Source: an uncultured Fibrobacter sp.
Lineage (GTDB): Bacteria > Fibrobacterota > Fibrobacteria > Fibrobacterales > Fibrobacteraceae
DNA: 64,000 bases
Direction of reading: 5' to 3'
Assembly (NCBI GenBank): GCA_934691725.1
Contig: CAKUTF010000001.1
Coordinates: 62,001-126,000 of the forward strand
Positions 1 to 9,629 of the stretch are shown here, one piece after another. Positions within the stretch are counted from its first letter, which is position 1, and each line of letters begins with the position of its first letter. A program made the position numbers and the translations under genes. The notes beneath the pieces are model-generated. The model was given only the letters and a program-made list of their open reading frames with translations. It did not search any database and was not told the DNA's origin.

Positions 1-732
1 GCGGTCCCCGCCGGCAATCTGGAAATAATCCTGAACCGTGCGCCCTTCGACATAAGGCACCGCCGACCGGTAGTTCGGAAGAATCAGCGTCACGGAATTT
101 TTCATATCCGCAAACGGAATGAAAATCTGGTCGCCCTGCTCAATCATCACGTCGTTTGCGAAGTCGCCTTCATTGTTCACCTTGTTCCAGTCGATATGCA
201 GCGTATCGTTTCCGCGAATGATCTGCACGTCGTCATCCCGACCCGACGGCAAGATGTTTCCCACCATTTTGAGAAGCCGACTGAGCCTCGTCTGCGGTTC
301 CACCAAGACCTGCCCCACCTGCGGGACAGCGCCCATCACGTTCACGATGATTTTTTTCAGCTGGGCTAGCTGGACAAAACAGTATTTCGGGTTGTAACGC
401 GTCGAAACAAGCTTCAGGATTTCCTCGCGCGCCTCGCCGATGGTCTTTCCCGCAACATTCACCGACCCGCATTCCTCGATGACGACATTTCCGTCCGGAT
501 AGACCTTTGCCGAAAGGTAATTGTTTTCGAGCATGATGTCCAGGTAGTCGCCCGGTCCCAGCTTGTAGTTCGAATCGACAAGCCCTTCGCTGTAAGTCGG
601 CTGCATTGTCACCGAGCTCCGCTGGAACGAAGACGGCGAAGTTGGAACCGAGGAAAAAGTTCCGACATCCGTGGCAAAAAGGCCCGTACAGAGCAAAAGG
701 AAAAACGCCAAGATTTTAAAACGCATAGTCAT
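1..732 (-). CDS. Polysaccharide export protein, Wza/SLBB type (C-terminal part outside window)
   Basis: The frame is open from an ATG at 732 to the left edge (244 codons, no stop), so the rest lies outside the window. Residues 3-20 form a hydrophobic signal peptide (RFKILAFFLLLCTGLFA). Near residue 53 the string YKLGPGDYLDI is the hallmark of the poly-export domain, followed by SLBB-like segments (VNVMGAVPQVGQVLVEPQ and NYRSAVPYVEGRTVQDYF). Proteins of this family build the periplasmic/outer-membrane conduit for capsule or exopolysaccharide. The cysteine in the signal sequence is a poor lipobox. A second in-frame ATG at 726 is equally possible; neither has a clear Shine-Dalgarno sequence. It lies beyond the ribosomal operon terminator and looks unrelated to it. 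Confidence 0.75.
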   Translation of the reverse strand, partial: MTMRFKILAFFLLLCTGLFATDVGTFSSVPTSPSSFQRSSVTMQPTYSEGLVDSNYKLGPGDYLDIMLENNYLSAKVYPDGNVVIEECGSVNVAGKTIGEAREEILKLVSTRYNPKYCFVQLAQLKKIIVNVMGAVPQVGQVLVEPQTRLSRLLKMVGNILPSGRDDDVQIIRGNDTLHIDWNKVNNEGDFANDVMIEQGDQIFIPFADMKNSVTLILPNYRSAVPYVEGRTVQDYFQIAGGDR

Positions 733-764
733 CCGCAGAAAGCCAAAGTTCTCGCTTAAAATAG

Positions 765-794
765 AAAAACCCGGCTTGGACAAGTCGGGTTTTT
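765..794 (-). terminator. Rho-independent terminator of the S10-spc-alpha operon
   Basis: Inverted repeat AAAAACCCGGCTTG / CAAGTCGGGTTTTT with a 2-base loop and one G.T pair. It lies just downstream of rplQ on the minus strand and its arm supplies the T-run. It separates the ribosomal operon from the export gene. Confidence 0.8.
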
Positions 795-811
795 CCTGAT
801 AATCGCAACGA

Positions 812-1291
812 TTACTTTTCGGCTTCCTTCGCTGCGCCCTTGACCATGTCAATCGGCTTTGCTTCGGCAGCGGAAGCTTCCGCGGTCGGAGCGACCTTGG
901 CCCTGATTTCATCTTCGACAAGAGAAACCAAAGCCATTTCGGCAGCGTCACCCGGACGATGCGGACCGAGCTTCAGCACGCGCGTGTAACCGCCATTGCG
1001 GTTCTTGTAACGCGGACCGATTACGTTGAAAAGTCCCTGGAGGACCTTCGGGTCGCGCACAAAGCGGGCAGCTTCGCGACGAGCGGAAAGATCGCCCTTC
1101 TTTGCGTAAGTCACCAAGCGATCCACAACTCCGCGGACAAGGCGAGCCTTGAGGAGAGTCGTGCGCACGGAGCGCTTGAGCTGATCCTCTTCCAGGCCTT
1201 TTTCGAGGATGGAAGTCGCGAGGCTACGGAGAATGGCACGTTTATGCTGTGCATTTGCACCGAGTTTCTTGTTCTTTACACCGTGTCTCAT
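812..1291 (-). CDS. rplQ: 50S ribosomal protein L17
   Basis: Large-subunit protein near the peptide exit tunnel. The first ~118 residues are the L17 core (MRHGVKNKKLGANAQHKRAI start; NRNGGYTRVLKLG near residue 97). At 159 aa it is longer than the usual ~120-130, because of an Ala/Glu/Lys-rich tail after about residue 120. It is the last gene of the operon, 3 nt after rpoA, and is followed by the terminator at 765-794. Confidence 0.97.
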   Translation of the reverse strand: MRHGVKNKKLGANAQHKRAILRSLATSILEKGLEEDQLKRSVRTTLLKARLVRGVVDRLVTYAKKGDLSARREAARFVRDPKVLQGLFNVIGPRYKNRNGGYTRVLKLGPHRPGDAAEMALVSLVEDEIRAKVAPTAEASAAEAKPIDMVKGAAKEAEK

Positions 1292-1294
1292 TTT

Positions 1295-2269
1295 TTAATC
1301 CTTCAAGTATTCATCGACGTTCATGCCAAAGCTGAGACCCATCGACGTCAATACCTCGTTAAGTTCAACCAAGGACTTCCGACCGAAGTTCTTGTATTTC
1401 AGCATGTCCTGCTCCTTGTTGCGGACGAGTTCTGCTATCGTATGGATATTCGCCATACGGAGGCAGTTGCTGGAACGAACGGAAAGTTCCAGTTCATCGA
1501 CACGCATCCGGAGACGACTGGCAATGCGCTGGCGTTCTTCGTCCTGGACCATCTCTTCCGGAGATTCAAGATCCCCTTCGAAGTTGATAAAGGCTTCCAG
1601 GTGATCCACGAGCAGCTTCGCTGCATAGGCTAGCGCATCTTCGGGATCGATCGAACCGTCAGTCGTGATTTCCAGTTCGAGGCGGTTGTAATCCGTCTTC
1701 TGTCCGACACGGGTATCGCTCACATGGGTAGCGACGCCCAGCACCGGATTGAAGTTCGCGTCCATCGCGATTTCACCGATCGGCGCATCCGGATTCTTCA
1801 ATTCATCCGCAACCACGTAGCCGCGTCCCGAAGAAACCTTGAGTTCCATGCACAGGGAAGCGTTGCCGGAAAGAGTCGCAATATGGACATCTGGGGTAAG
1901 GATCACCACGTTGGGATTCTCCTCGATGTTCGCAGCGGTGATTTCACCGTTTCCAGACATGTCCAAGCGAAGCGTTTCGTCATGGTCGGAGAGCAACTTC
2001 ACGCGGATGCTCTTTAGGTTCAGGATGATGTCTGTCACATCTTCCTTCACTCCCGGAATAGACGAAAATTCCTTATCGACTCCGGCGATTTTCACAGAGA
2101 CGATAGCGGCACCTTGCAACGAGGAAAGCAGCGTACGACGGAGCGCATTACCGATAGTAATGCCCCAGCCGCGTTCCAGGGCTTCCACGACAAATCTCGC
2201 GTAGCGCCCATCTTCGCGTGTTTCCACTTTCTGGAAACTGCGCGGCATTTGGAGAGATTTCCACATCAT
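1295..2269 (-). CDS. rpoA: DNA-directed RNA polymerase subunit alpha
   Basis: 324 aa, the family length. The N-terminal dimerisation domain occupies about 1-235 (ERGWGITIGNALRRTLLSS is the typical alpha-NTD motif near residue 33). An acidic linker follows, then the helix-hairpin-helix C-terminal domain (about 250-320; SSNCLRMANI and FGRKSLVELNEVL) that contacts UP elements and activators. The start is ATG-ATG at 2269. Only 20 nt separate it from rpsK: rpsD (S4), which usually lies between rpsK and rpoA, is missing here. Confidence 0.97.
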   Translation of the reverse strand: MMWKSLQMPRSFQKVETREDGRYARFVVEALERGWGITIGNALRRTLLSSLQGAAIVSVKIAGVDKEFSSIPGVKEDVTDIILNLKSIRVKLLSDHDETLRLDMSGNGEITAANIEENPNVVILTPDVHIATLSGNASLCMELKVSSGRGYVVADELKNPDAPIGEIAMDANFNPVLGVATHVSDTRVGQKTDYNRLELEITTDGSIDPEDALAYAAKLLVDHLEAFINFEGDLESPEEMVQDEERQRIASRLRMRVDELELSVRSSNCLRMANIHTIAELVRNKEQDMLKYKNFGRKSLVELNEVLTSMGLSFGMNVDEYLKD

Positions 2270-2289
2270 TGGCGTTTTCCCTATTGAGA

Positions 2290-2727
2290 TTAAACTCTTC
2301 TCTTCTTCTTAGGACGGCATCCGTTGTGCGGAACGCCTGTCACGTCGCGAATCGTCAGCACTTCAATGCCCACGTTCTTGATGGCGCGGACAGCGGATTC
2401 ACGTCCACCGCCGGCACCCTTGACACGAACATCGACCTTGCGAATGCCCAAGTCGTAAGCCTTGCGTGCGGCGGCTTCCGCAGCGAGCTGGGCCGCAAAC
2501 GGCGTACTCTTGCGCGATCCCTTGAAGCCGGAATTTCCCGGAGACCCCCAAGCGACAACGTTTCCACGAGCGTCCGTAATCGACACGATTGTGTTGTTGA
2601 AAGATGCGTTCACGCAGGCGATACCCTGCACATCAACGCGCTTCTTGCCTTTCTTTATCTTTTCCTCGGCGGGAGCGGCTTCAGCTGCAACCGGAGCGGC
2701 GGTTTCTTTAACTTCTTCGTCTGCCAC
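2290..2727 (-). CDS. rpsK: 30S ribosomal protein S11
   Basis: Platform protein of the small subunit, near the Shine-Dalgarno/anti-SD helix. 145 aa against a usual ~129; the surplus is an Ala/Glu/Pro/Lys-rich N-terminal extension of about 25 residues before the core ([19 protein letters not shown]). The core ends with the conserved [18 protein letters not shown]. It lies between rpsM (11 nt) and rpoA. Confidence 0.96.
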   Translation of the reverse strand: MADEEVKETAAPVAAEAAPAEEKIKKGKKRVDVQGIACVNASFNNTIVSITDARGNVVAWGSPGNSGFKGSRKSTPFAAQLAAEAAARKAYDLGIRKVDVRVKGAGGGRESAVRAIKNVGIEVLTIRDVTGVPHNGCRPKKKRRV

Positions 2728-2738
2728 GGATCGTCTCC

Positions 2739-3107
2739 TTACTTCTTCTTGTTAGCAACGGTCTTCTTCGGACCCTTGCGAGTGCGAGCGTTCGTACGGG
2801 TGCGCTGGCCACGGACCGGCAACTTTTTCAAGTGGCGGGAACCGCGATAGCATCCGATATCTTGAAGACGCTTGATATTCAAGGTCGTTTCTGCGCGAAG
2901 CTGACCTTCGACAGAATATTCGTCTTCGAGAACGTGACGAATCTTACCTTGTTCTTCTTCAGTCAGGTCGTCACACTTCTTCTTCAGATCGATTCCCAGT
3001 TGGGCGCAGATCTTGCGAGACGTGAACAGACCGACTCCGTAGATAGCCGTCAGACCATACTCGACGGTCTTGTTTTTCGGCAAATCGACACCAGCAATAC
3101 GTGCCAT
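2739..3107 (-). CDS. rpsM: 30S ribosomal protein S13
   Basis: Head protein contacting the P-site tRNA and the inter-subunit bridge. 122 aa. It begins [20 protein letters not shown] and has the conserved [20 protein letters not shown] near the end, with a basic tail. First of the alpha-operon proteins after rpmJ (8 nt). Confidence 0.97.
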   Translation of the reverse strand: MARIAGVDLPKNKTVEYGLTAIYGVGLFTSRKICAQLGIDLKKKCDDLTEEEQGKIRHVLEDEYSVEGQLRAETTLNIKRLQDIGCYRGSRHLKKLPVRGQRTRTNARTRKGPKKTVANKKK

Positions 3108-3115
3108 AAAATCTC

Positions 3116-3232
3116 CTAACCCTGTCTCTGCTTATGACGGGGGTTCTTAGAACAGATGACGCGAAGAATGCCCTTGCGACGGACAATCTTGCAGTTTTCA
3201 CATCTAGGTTTGATGGAGGCTTTGATTTTCAT
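3116..3232 (-). CDS. rpmJ: 50S ribosomal protein L36 (zinc-ribbon form)
   Basis: 38-residue protein read directly from the sequence (start [15 protein letters not shown], end NPRHKQRQG). C11, C14, C27 and H33 form the zinc ribbon, so this is the zinc-binding (C+) form. It lies in the usual infA-rpmJ-rpsM order, 24 nt after infA. The length and cysteine spacing leave little doubt. Confidence 0.95.
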   Translation of the reverse strand: MKIKASIKPRCENCKIVRRKGILRVICSKNPRHKQRQG

Positions 3233-3256
3233 AGGTTCTAACCTTTTTTGTCCCTA

Positions 3257-3475
3257 TTACTTGTAACGGTAGGTGATCCTTCCCCGCGACAAGTCGTACG
3301 GGGAAATTTCGACCAACACTTTGTCGTCCGGCAAGATGCGGATAAAATGCCGGCGCATTTTTCCAGAAACATGAGCGAGAATCTCATGGCCATTTTCGAG
3401 GCCGACTCGAAAGAACGCGTTGGGAAGAGCTTCCAGCACAACGCCTTCTACTTGAATGCCTTCTTCTTTAGCCAC
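3257..3475 (-). CDS. infA: Translation initiation factor IF-1
   Basis: 72 aa, the exact family length; single S1/OB fold ([15 protein letters not shown] strand, [33 protein letters not shown]). It occupies the A site during initiation. The start is a GTG whose first base overlaps the secY stop codon (TAGTG), indicating translational coupling. adk and map, which often lie between secY and infA, are absent. Confidence 0.95.
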   Translation of the reverse strand: MAKEEGIQVEGVVLEALPNAFFRVGLENGHEILAHVSGKMRRHFIRILPDDKVLVEISPYDLSRGRITYRYK

Positions 3476-4836
3476 TAGGACGCCATCCTGCCGCGAATGC
3501 GGCCGTGTTTGAGGAAACCTGCATATTCATTGGTCTTGAGCTGGGCTTCGAGCTGGCGAAGCGTATCCAGCGCAACACCGACCACGATCAAGACCGAAGT
3601 ACCGCCAATATAGAAAGACATGTTCAAAGCGTCTTTCAAATGCAGCGGACCGACACTGATTACCGCGAGGAAAATGGCTCCAGGCAACGAAATGCGGGTC
3701 AAAATGTGATCAATGTACTCGGCAGTCTTCTTTCCCGGGCGAATTCCCGGAATAAAGCCACCCGACTTCTTCAGATTATCCGCAATATCGGACGGATTGT
3801 ACTGGATAGCCGTATAGAAGTAAGTGAAAAAGATAATCAATGCGGCGAAAATGACGCTGTAAGTGACATGCCCGGGAACAAAGGCGCCGGCAAAAGCCTG
3901 CGCCCAGCTGACACTAGGCATCCACGAAGCGATAATCGCGGGCACGAACATAATGGAAGAGGCAAAAATGACGGGAATCACGCCTGCGGTATTCACCTTG
4001 AACGGCAAATAGCTGGCCTGACCGCCCATGACCTTGCGCCCAACCACTCTGCGCGGACTCTGCAGCGGAATACGCCGGACAGCCTGCTCGACGAACACGA
4101 TGAACGCGATGATAGCAACGACAATCGCCAAGATGAAAATCTCGATAGCGAGCGGTTGGATCTCTTCGCGGAACATTTCGAATTCGCGGAGGAAGGCTCT
4201 CGGTAATTCGCCGACGATACCGGCAAAGATTATCAGGGAGATTCCGTTACCCACACCCTTCGCCGTGATTCTCTCGCCGAGATACATGACAAAGATCGTT
4301 CCCGTGGTGAAGGTAAGCGTAGCAAGTAACCGGAAACCGACATTCCCAAGCCCGGACTGGAAACCGTCCGTCAGCACAGAAATACCTGTACCGGTCGCGG
4401 TGGAAACTTTTAAGCTAGAAAGCCAGACGGCGACTCCCCAGCCCTGCAAGGCTCCGAGGAGAACCGTAAAGTAACGCGTGTATTGATTCAACTTGGCGCG
4501 TCCTTCCTGCCCTTCTTTCTGAAGCATCTGAATCGCCGGAATCACGGAACCCATCAGCTGGATGATAATGCTCGCGCTGATATACGGCATAATGCCCAAG
4601 GCAAACACCGTCGCCTTGGCAAAAGCACCACCCGTAAAGGAGTCATACAGTCCGAACATATTATTGTTGTTGCGGAAGTATTCAGCGAGAACCGTAGCAT
4701 CGACACCCGGAATGGTAATGTGCGACCCGATGCGATAAACGATAAGAATCCCCAAGGTGAAGAGAATCTTCTTCCTTAGGGCTTCCACCTTGAAGGCGTT
4801 GGCGAAACCGCCAAAAGCTTTCTTCAGAGCTTCCAT
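3475..4836 (-). CDS. secY: Protein translocase subunit SecY
   Basis: 453 aa, about ten hydrophobic segments; the channel subunit of the Sec translocon in the inner membrane, partner of SecE (encoded at 45549-45737). Family motifs include [15 protein letters not shown] in TM2, the [13 protein letters not shown] cytosolic loop and [16 protein letters not shown]. It overlaps rplO by one base (TAATG) and infA by one base, the standard spc-operon coupling. Confidence 0.97.
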   Translation of the reverse strand: MEALKKAFGGFANAFKVEALRKKILFTLGILIVYRIGSHITIPGVDATVLAEYFRNNNNMFGLYDSFTGGAFAKATVFALGIMPYISASIIIQLMGSVIPAIQMLQKEGQEGRAKLNQYTRYFTVLLGALQGWGVAVWLSSLKVSTATGTGISVLTDGFQSGLGNVGFRLLATLTFTTGTIFVMYLGERITAKGVGNGISLIIFAGIVGELPRAFLREFEMFREEIQPLAIEIFILAIVVAIIAFIVFVEQAVRRIPLQSPRRVVGRKVMGGQASYLPFKVNTAGVIPVIFASSIMFVPAIIASWMPSVSWAQAFAGAFVPGHVTYSVIFAALIIFFTYFYTAIQYNPSDIADNLKKSGGFIPGIRPGKKTAEYIDHILTRISLPGAIFLAVISVGPLHLKDALNMSFYIGGTSVLIVVGVALDTLRQLEAQLKTNEYAGFLKHGRIRGRMAS

Positions 4837-5282
4837 TATTTAACGATCTCAACTTTGCCGCCAGCAGCTTCCACAGCCGCCTTGGCCTTTTCGCTGATCG
4901 CGTTGACTTTGAGCGTGATTGCCTTGGAAATCGTACCGTAGCCTAGAACCTTGATGGGCTTCTTGATGCTGCGAACGAGCCCCTGATCGGCAAGGACCTT
5001 AGCGTCAAATTCGAGAACGCCAGACTTTTCGAGAGCTTTCAGGTTCACAATCTGGGTATCGTGAACGATATGGCTCTTGAATCCGCGCTTCGGAACGCGA
5101 CGATGCAACGGCATCTGACCGCCTTCAAAAGCGACACGCCCAGCCTTGGCGCTCTTACGAGCTCCAGCACCCTTCTGACCACGACCGCCGGTCGTGCCCC
5201 AGCCGGAACCCGCACCGCGACCGATTCGCTTGCGGCCTTTGGTGAGAGCGCTTTTGCCAGGATTGATACTATTGAGTTGCAT
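4836..5282 (-). CDS. rplO: 50S ribosomal protein L15
   Basis: 148 aa. The Gly-rich N-terminal arm (GRKRIGRGAGSGWGTTGGRG) threads the 23S rRNA; the C-terminal globular domain ends KAAVEAAGGKVEIVK. Its stop overlaps the secY start (TAATG). The gene sits 2 nt after rpmD. Confidence 0.97.
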   Translation of the reverse strand: MQLNSINPGKSALTKGRKRIGRGAGSGWGTTGGRGQKGAGARKSAKAGRVAFEGGQMPLHRRVPKRGFKSHIVHDTQIVNLKALEKSGVLEFDAKVLADQGLVRSIKKPIKVLGYGTISKAITLKVNAISEKAKAAVEAAGGKVEIVK

Positions 5283-5284
5283 GA

Positions 5285-5464
5285 TTAAATCTCCTCGACC
5301 TTGACCAAGTGGCGGACAACATTGATGATGCCCTGGATTGCCGGAGTCAGCGTCAGTTCATTAGAGGTTCCAATCCCATGGAGTCCGAGCGACTGGATGT
5401 TCGCCCTATGCTTCGGCAGGGTGTGGATGATTCCCTTGATCTGGGTAATTCTCACTTTTTTCAT
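5285..5464 (-). CDS. rpmD: 50S ribosomal protein L30
   Basis: 59-residue protein read from the sequence (MKKVRITQIKGIIHTLPKHR start; VVRHLVKVEEI end). It has the single L30 fold and the usual bacterial length. It fills the gap between rpsE and rplO exactly as expected for the spc operon. Confidence 0.95.
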   Translation of the reverse strand: MKKVRITQIKGIIHTLPKHRANIQSLGLHGIGTSNELTLTPAIQGIINVVRHLVKVEEI

Positions 5465-5475
5465 TTCTCTAGACC

Positions 5476-5958
5476 TCAGGCGTTCTGACCGCGCAAAGCA
5501 GCGTAGTCATTTTTGTTCTTCTGAGTCGTGAGGCCCTCGATGCAGGCCTGGACCACGGTGCTCGGATTGGAAGAACCATAGATCTTGGTAAGAATGTTAT
5601 GGACGCCAGCAAGTTCCAGCACGGCACGCGCCGCAGCACCGGCGATAACGCCTGTACCGGGAGCCGCCGGAATCAAGCGGATGCGCGTTGCGCCGTACTT
5701 GATTTCGACATCGTGCGGAATCGTTCCATCCTGAACATTCACTTCGATGAGGTTGCGCTGAGCGGCTTCGGTGCCCTTACGGATAGCTTCGGAAACTTCC
5801 TTCGCCTTGCCTAAGCCCACACCGATCTTGCCCTTCTTGTTGCCGACGACAACGAGTGCACTGAAGGACATGCGACGACCGCCCTTGACGGTCTTGGCGC
5901 AACGATTGATGTGCACAACTCTGTCTTCAAATTCAGAAACTTGAGTTTCGCGTTCCAA
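5476..5958 (-). CDS. rpsE: 30S ribosomal protein S5
   Basis: Small-subunit protein of the decoding/mRNA-entry region. The double-stranded RNA-binding fold is at the N terminus ([18 protein letters not shown]), followed by the S5 C-terminal fold ([19 protein letters not shown]). I chose the TTG at 5958: it is preceded by AAGAGG six bases upstream, and the first residues (x-ERE...[10 protein letters not shown]) align with the usual S5 N terminus. A GTG at 5991 is also in frame with a weaker GAGG, but it would overlap rplR by 23 nt. Confidence 0.93.
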   Translation of the reverse strand: MERETQVSEFEDRVVHINRCAKTVKGGRRMSFSALVVVGNKKGKIGVGLGKAKEVSEAIRKGTEAAQRNLIEVNVQDGTIPHDVEIKYGATRIRLIPAAPGTGVIAGAAARAVLELAGVHNILTKIYGSSNPSTVVQACIEGLTTQKNKNDYAALRGQNA

Positions 5959-5968
5959 AGTGTACCTC

Positions 5969-6340
5969 TTAGAATTGGAGTCCGCCTTCACGAGCTCCCT
6001 CAGCGAGAGCCTGAACGCGACCGTGATAGATGTAACCGCCGCGGTCGAAAACGACGGCAGAGATGCCCTTCGCCTTCGCTGCGTCAGCGATGAGATTTCC
6101 GAGTTTCTTGCTCTGTTCGGTCTTTGTCAGTTCGCCAAACTTCGCCTGGAAATCCTTGGAAGACGTTGCGAGTTGCACCAAGGATTTATGAGAAACATCG
6201 TCAATGATCTGAGCGATCATGTTAGAAAGCGTGCGACGGACTGCAAGACGCGGACGTTCGGGGGTACCGTTGACGGTCTTGCGGACACGTGCATGACGCG
6301 CAATTCTGGACTCAAGTCTTTTCTTTGCAATAACAGCCAT
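5969..6340 (-). CDS. rplR: 50S ribosomal protein L18
   Basis: 5S-rRNA-binding protein, 123 aa. Basic N-terminal tail ([20 protein letters not shown]), then [20 protein letters not shown], and the typical end [13 protein letters not shown]. 9 nt after rplF and 10 nt before the chosen rpsE start. Confidence 0.96.
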   Translation of the reverse strand: MAVIAKKRLESRIARHARVRKTVNGTPERPRLAVRRTLSNMIAQIIDDVSHKSLVQLATSSKDFQAKFGELTKTEQSKKLGNLIADAAKAKGISAVVFDRGGYIYHGRVQALAEGAREGGLQF

Positions 6341-6349
6341 AGCGTTACC

Positions 6350-6889
6350 TTATTTACCTGTCTTCTTGCCCTGCTTGCGGCGGACGTATTCACCAACGTA
6401 CTTGATACCCTTGCCCTTATACGGTTCAGGACGGCGGTACTTGCGAATTTCGGCTGCAGCCTGGCCGACCTTCTGCTTGTCGATGCCCTTGATGCTGATT
6501 TTAAGCGGATCGACCGCCTTCAGCGTGATTCCTTCCGGAGCCTTGTAGATGACCGGATGGGAGAATCCGAGGACCAAGTTCAAGTCGTTGCCTTTCTGTT
6601 CCACACGATAACCGACGCCGACGATTTCCAGGTTCTTTTCAAAGCCCTTGGTAACGCCTTCGACCATGTTCGCGACGAGAGCGCGGGTCGTGCCGTGGAT
6701 AGCGCGGGAAAATTTCTGATCGTCCGGACGGGCAAACGAGAGGTTGTCGCCTTCCAGATTGATCTTGATCAGGTCATGAACCTTGGTAGAGAGTTTTCCA
6801 AGAGGACCTTCCACCAAAATGTTCTGGCCATCGAGCGTCACCTTGACGCCGGCGGGGATATGAATGATAGCTTTTCCGATACGAGACAT
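6350..6889 (-). CDS. rplF: 50S ribosomal protein L6
   Basis: 179 aa, two repeated L6 folds at the base of the L7/L12 stalk near the factor-binding centre. I start it at MSRIGKAIIHIPAGV (6889), preceded by GAGGTAAAG. The open frame extends 12 codons further upstream but those residues do not belong to the family. The motif RRPEPYKGKGIKYVGE near the C terminus is diagnostic. Confidence 0.96.
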   Translation of the reverse strand: MSRIGKAIIHIPAGVKVTLDGQNILVEGPLGKLSTKVHDLIKINLEGDNLSFARPDDQKFSRAIHGTTRALVANMVEGVTKGFEKNLEIVGVGYRVEQKGNDLNLVLGFSHPVIYKAPEGITLKAVDPLKISIKGIDKQKVGQAAAEIRKYRRPEPYKGKGIKYVGEYVRRKQGKKTGK

Positions 6890-6896
6890 CTTTACC

Positions 6897-7289
6897 TCAC
6901 CAGACCTTTGCGATGATTTCGCCACCCACGTTTTCCTTGCGGGCTTCGTGGTCGGTCATCACACCTTTGGAAGTGGAGATAATCGCATAGCCAAGACCAT
7001 TACGGACGCGCGGAAGCTTCGCCACATCGCTGTAAGCACGAAGACCCGAGCGGCTGACGCGCTGGATGCCTTGGATAGCCGGAACGCCGTTCGTGTAGCG
7101 GAGAAGAACCTTGATGATTCCCTGCTTGCCATCATCGACGACGACGAATTTTTTGATGAAACCTTTTTCCTGCAACACGCGAGCGATTTCACGCTTCTGA
7201 TTGCTGGCAGGAATGTCCACCACAGGCGCTTTCGCCGCGACGGCGTTGCGGATGCGGGTGAGCATATCGGCGATTGTATCTGTTGCCAT
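6897..7289 (-). CDS. rpsH: 30S ribosomal protein S8
   Basis: 130 aa. Begins MATDTIADMLTRIRNAVAAK, the classical S8 start, and ends GVMTDHEARKENVGGEIIAKVW. It binds helix 21 of 16S rRNA and is the likely translational autoregulator of the operon (family knowledge). The longer frame up to 7373 overlaps rpsN and is not used. Confidence 0.96.
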   Translation of the reverse strand: MATDTIADMLTRIRNAVAAKAPVVDIPASNQKREIARVLQEKGFIKKFVVVDDGKQGIIKVLLRYTNGVPAIQGIQRVSRSGLRAYSDVAKLPRVRNGLGYAIISTSKGVMTDHEARKENVGGEIIAKVW

Positions 7290-7303
7290 TTGTAAAACGC
7301 TCC

Positions 7304-7489
7304 TTACCAGGAAGATTTGGTGATGCCCGGGATTTCGCCGGCGAGTGCCATTTCGCGGAAGCAAATACGGCACAGGCCAAAGCGACGCATATAAGCGTGC
7401 GGCCTACCGCAACGCTTGCAGCGATGATACCCACGAACCGTGTATTTCGGCGTGCGCTTGCACTTTTCAATCATTCTTCTGCTTGCCAT
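7304..7489 (-). CDS. rpsN: 30S ribosomal protein S14, type Z
   Basis: 61 aa, the short zinc-binding form. C24, C27, C40 and C43 ([20 protein letters not shown]...CF) make the zinc site. Located between rplE (8 nt) and rpsH (14 nt) as usual. The zinc forms of S14, L36 and L33 all occur in this window. Confidence 0.97.
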   Translation of the reverse strand: MASRRMIEKCKRTPKYTVRGYHRCKRCGRPHAYMRRFGLCRICFREMALAGEIPGITKSSW

Positions 7490-7497
7490 GGTATACC

Positions 7498-8040
7498 TTA
7501 CTTCCTGAAGGGGAGACCGAGACCTTCGAGCAGAGCGCGACCTTCATCGTCCGTCTTGGCGGAGGTGACAAAGGAAATGTCCATGCCTAAAGTCTGAGAA
7601 ATTTTATCGATATCGATTTCCACAAAAATCGACTGTTCCTTAACACCGAGCGTGTAGTTGCCGCAACCGTCGAATCCACGACGGGGAAGACCGCGGAAGT
7701 CACGCACACGCGGCAAGGTGATGTTGATGAATCGGTAGAGGAAGTCCCACATGTTGGAACCGTGGAGGGTCACCTTGGCACCAATTCCAAGACCTTCGCG
7801 GAGCTTGAAGTTGGAAATCGCCTTGCGAGCCTTCGTCACGACCGGCTTCTGTCCGGTAATCGCCGAGAGGACATCGACCGCTTCGTCTAGAACCTTGCGG
7901 TTGGAAGCGGCTTCGCCGACGCCCATGTTGATGACGATTTTATCCAAATGCGGAATCTGCATTACGTTCTTGTAACCGAATTTCTGCTTGAGAGCCGGAA
8001 CTACGGTCTTTTCGTAAACATCTTTCTTCATAGTGCTCAT
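7498..8040 (-). CDS. rplE: 50S ribosomal protein L5
   Basis: 180 aa. Part of the 5S rRNP and contacts P-site tRNA. Motifs [38 protein letters not shown] and [20 protein letters not shown] are typical. The ATG at 8040 is preceded by GAGGT; a second Met lies three codons in. Confidence 0.97.
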   Translation of the reverse strand: MSTMKKDVYEKTVVPALKQKFGYKNVMQIPHLDKIVINMGVGEAASNRKVLDEAVDVLSAITGQKPVVTKARKAISNFKLREGLGIGAKVTLHGSNMWDFLYRFINITLPRVRDFRGLPRRGFDGCGNYTLGVKEQSIFVEIDIDKISQTLGMDISFVTSAKTDDEGRALLEGLGLPFRK

Positions 8041-8050
8041 TGTTACGACC

Positions 8051-8356
8051 TCACAGAGCCTTGCCGGACTTGACGCTCACGCGAACGCTCTTCTTGCCCG
8101 GTTCACGGGTGCGACGAGTGCGGACGGGAGTGGAACCTTCGAGAAGCATCACGTTGGAGATGTCGATCGGAAGTTCCTTTTCAACGATGCCGCCGGTCTG
8201 GTTGGTCTGACTCGGCTTCTCATGGCGCTTACGGACGTTTACGCCAGCAACAATCACGCGACCTTTTTTCGGGTCAACGCTCAGAACGGCACCGGTTTTA
8301 CCCTTGTAAGAGCCGGAGATAACCTTGACGTTATCGTTCTTCTTGATGTTAGACAT
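8051..8356 (-). CDS. rplX: 50S ribosomal protein L24
   Basis: 101 aa with an N-terminal KOW motif ([20 protein letters not shown]); an early assembly initiator at the tunnel exit. Starts in a TAATG overlap with the rplN stop. Confidence 0.96.
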   Translation of the reverse strand: MSNIKKNDNVKVISGSYKGKTGAVLSVDPKKGRVIVAGVNVRKRHEKPSQTNQTGGIVEKELPIDISNVMLLEGSTPVRTRRTREPGKKSVRVSVKSGKAL

Positions 8357-8724
8357 TAGAGCACCTCGGGTGCGAGAGAAATAATCTTTGTAAAGTTGTG
8401 GTCGCGAAGTTCACGGGCCACAGGTCCAAAGATACGGGTTCCACGGGGTTCACCGTCTTTCGTGATAAGCACGACGGCATTGTCGGAAAAACGGATGAAA
8501 GATCCGTCCTTACGACCGATTTCCTTGCGTGTACGGACCACGACGGCATCAGCGACAGAGCCTTTCTTCACCTTGCTCTGGGGGATAGCGTCCTTGACGG
8601 CTACCTTGATGACGTCACCGATGCTTGCATAGCGCCGGTTAGATCCACCCAAAACTCGGATGCAGGCGACTTCTTTCGCACCGCTGTTGTCGGCAACGAC
8701 CAGTCTTGTTTCTTCTTGAATCAT
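8356..8724 (-). CDS. rplN: 50S ribosomal protein L14
   Basis: 122 aa, exact family length. [19 protein letters not shown] start, [14 protein letters not shown] and ITKDGEPRG motifs. Lies at the subunit interface. One-base overlap with rplX. Confidence 0.97.
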   Translation of the reverse strand: MIQEETRLVVADNSGAKEVACIRVLGGSNRRYASIGDVIKVAVKDAIPQSKVKKGSVADAVVVRTRKEIGRKDGSFIRFSDNAVVLITKDGEPRGTRIFGPVARELRDHNFTKIISLAPEVL

Positions 8725-8747
8725 ATATTCGCCTTACTCCAGAAGGA

Positions 8748-9002
8748 TTACTTCTTCTTAGCCACAATCCGAACCAAGCGCCAGCGCTTCGTTGCGGAAA
8801 GGGGACGTGTTTCCATGATTTCCACGGTATCGCCGACTTCAGCTTCATTCTTTTCATCATGAGCTTTGAACTTCGACGAGGATTTCATGATCTTGTTGTA
8901 AATCGGGTGACGCTTGCGGTCTTCGACCACAACCGTAATCGTCTTGTCCATTGCGCTGGACGAAACGACACCCAGTCTCACTTTGCGAGAGTTTCTATCC
9001 AT
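8748..9002 (-). CDS. rpsQ: 30S ribosomal protein S17
   Basis: 84 aa OB-fold protein. The start at [15 protein letters not shown] (9002) fits the family; the open frame continues upstream to 9305 only as a shadow of rpmC and rplP. The motifs [19 protein letters not shown] and [19 protein letters not shown] confirm it. Confidence 0.96.
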   Translation of the reverse strand: MDRNSRKVRLGVVSSSAMDKTITVVVEDRKRHPIYNKIMKSSSKFKAHDEKNEAEVGDTVEIMETRPLSATKRWRLVRIVAKKK

Positions 9003-9019
9003 TTTTTGCTCCTGCCGGC

Positions 9020-9214
9020 TCACGCCTTGGCCCTTTCGGTAAGAATGGTCTTGATGCGGGCGATATCCTTGCGGATGGAACGCATCGTGACGGGCTTCTC
9101 TACGCTGTTGCCAGTCTTTGCAGAGAACCGGTTGTTGAACAGGTCCAGATTCAGCTGAGAGAGCTTTTCCTGGAGCTGTTCGTTGCTCAATTCCTTCAGT
9201 TCGCGTGCTTTCAT
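9020..9214 (-). CDS. rpmC: 50S ribosomal protein L29
   Basis: 64 aa helical protein at the exit-tunnel rim where trigger factor docks. [18 protein letters not shown] start; [17 protein letters not shown] C-terminal helix. Starts in a one-base overlap with the end of rplP. Confidence 0.95.
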   Translation of the reverse strand: MKARELKELSNEQLQEKLSQLNLDLFNNRFSAKTGNSVEKPVTMRSIRKDIARIKTILTERAKA

Positions 9215-9627
9215 TAGATCTCCGAAGCCTCCACGATTTTAACTTTGATCGGCAACTTCTGAGCGGCATCGCGAAGAGCCTTGAGGGCAAGGTCACGGTC
9301 AACACCGTCCATTTCGAACATAATGCGACCCGGAAGAACGACTGCTGCCCAAAATTCGACAGCGCCTTTACCCTTACCCATACGGGCTTCCGCAGGGTGG
9401 CGAGTTACCGGCTTGTTGGGGAAAATGCGGATCCAGATGTGCCCGCCACGCTTGATGGTACGGGTCATCGTGATACGGGCAGCTTCAATCTGGCGCGCCG
9501 TAATCCAGCACTTTTCGAGAGCCTGCATTCCATATTCGCCGAAAGCAATCGTGTCACCGCTTGTTGCGCGGCCTTTCATGCGGCGTTTCTGTTCTTTGCG
9601 GAACTTAGTTCTTTTAGGACTCAGCAT
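9214..9627 (-). CDS. rplP: 50S ribosomal protein L16
   Basis: 137 aa. [20 protein letters not shown] start, then [20 protein letters not shown] and [16 protein letters not shown], the family's invariant stretches. Organises the A-site tRNA region. 2 nt after rpsC. Confidence 0.97.
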   Translation of the reverse strand: MLSPKRTKFRKEQKRRMKGRATSGDTIAFGEYGMQALEKCWITARQIEAARITMTRTIKRGGHIWIRIFPNKPVTRHPAEARMGKGKGAVEFWAAVVLPGRIMFEMDGVDRDLALKALRDAAQKLPIKVKIVEASEI

Positions 9628-9629
9628 AA

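Noticed and set aside
5956..5991. GTG start at 5991 for rpsE
   Set aside because: It would overlap rplR by 23 nt and add residues not found in S5. The TTG at 5958 has a good AAGAGG and fits the family N terminus.
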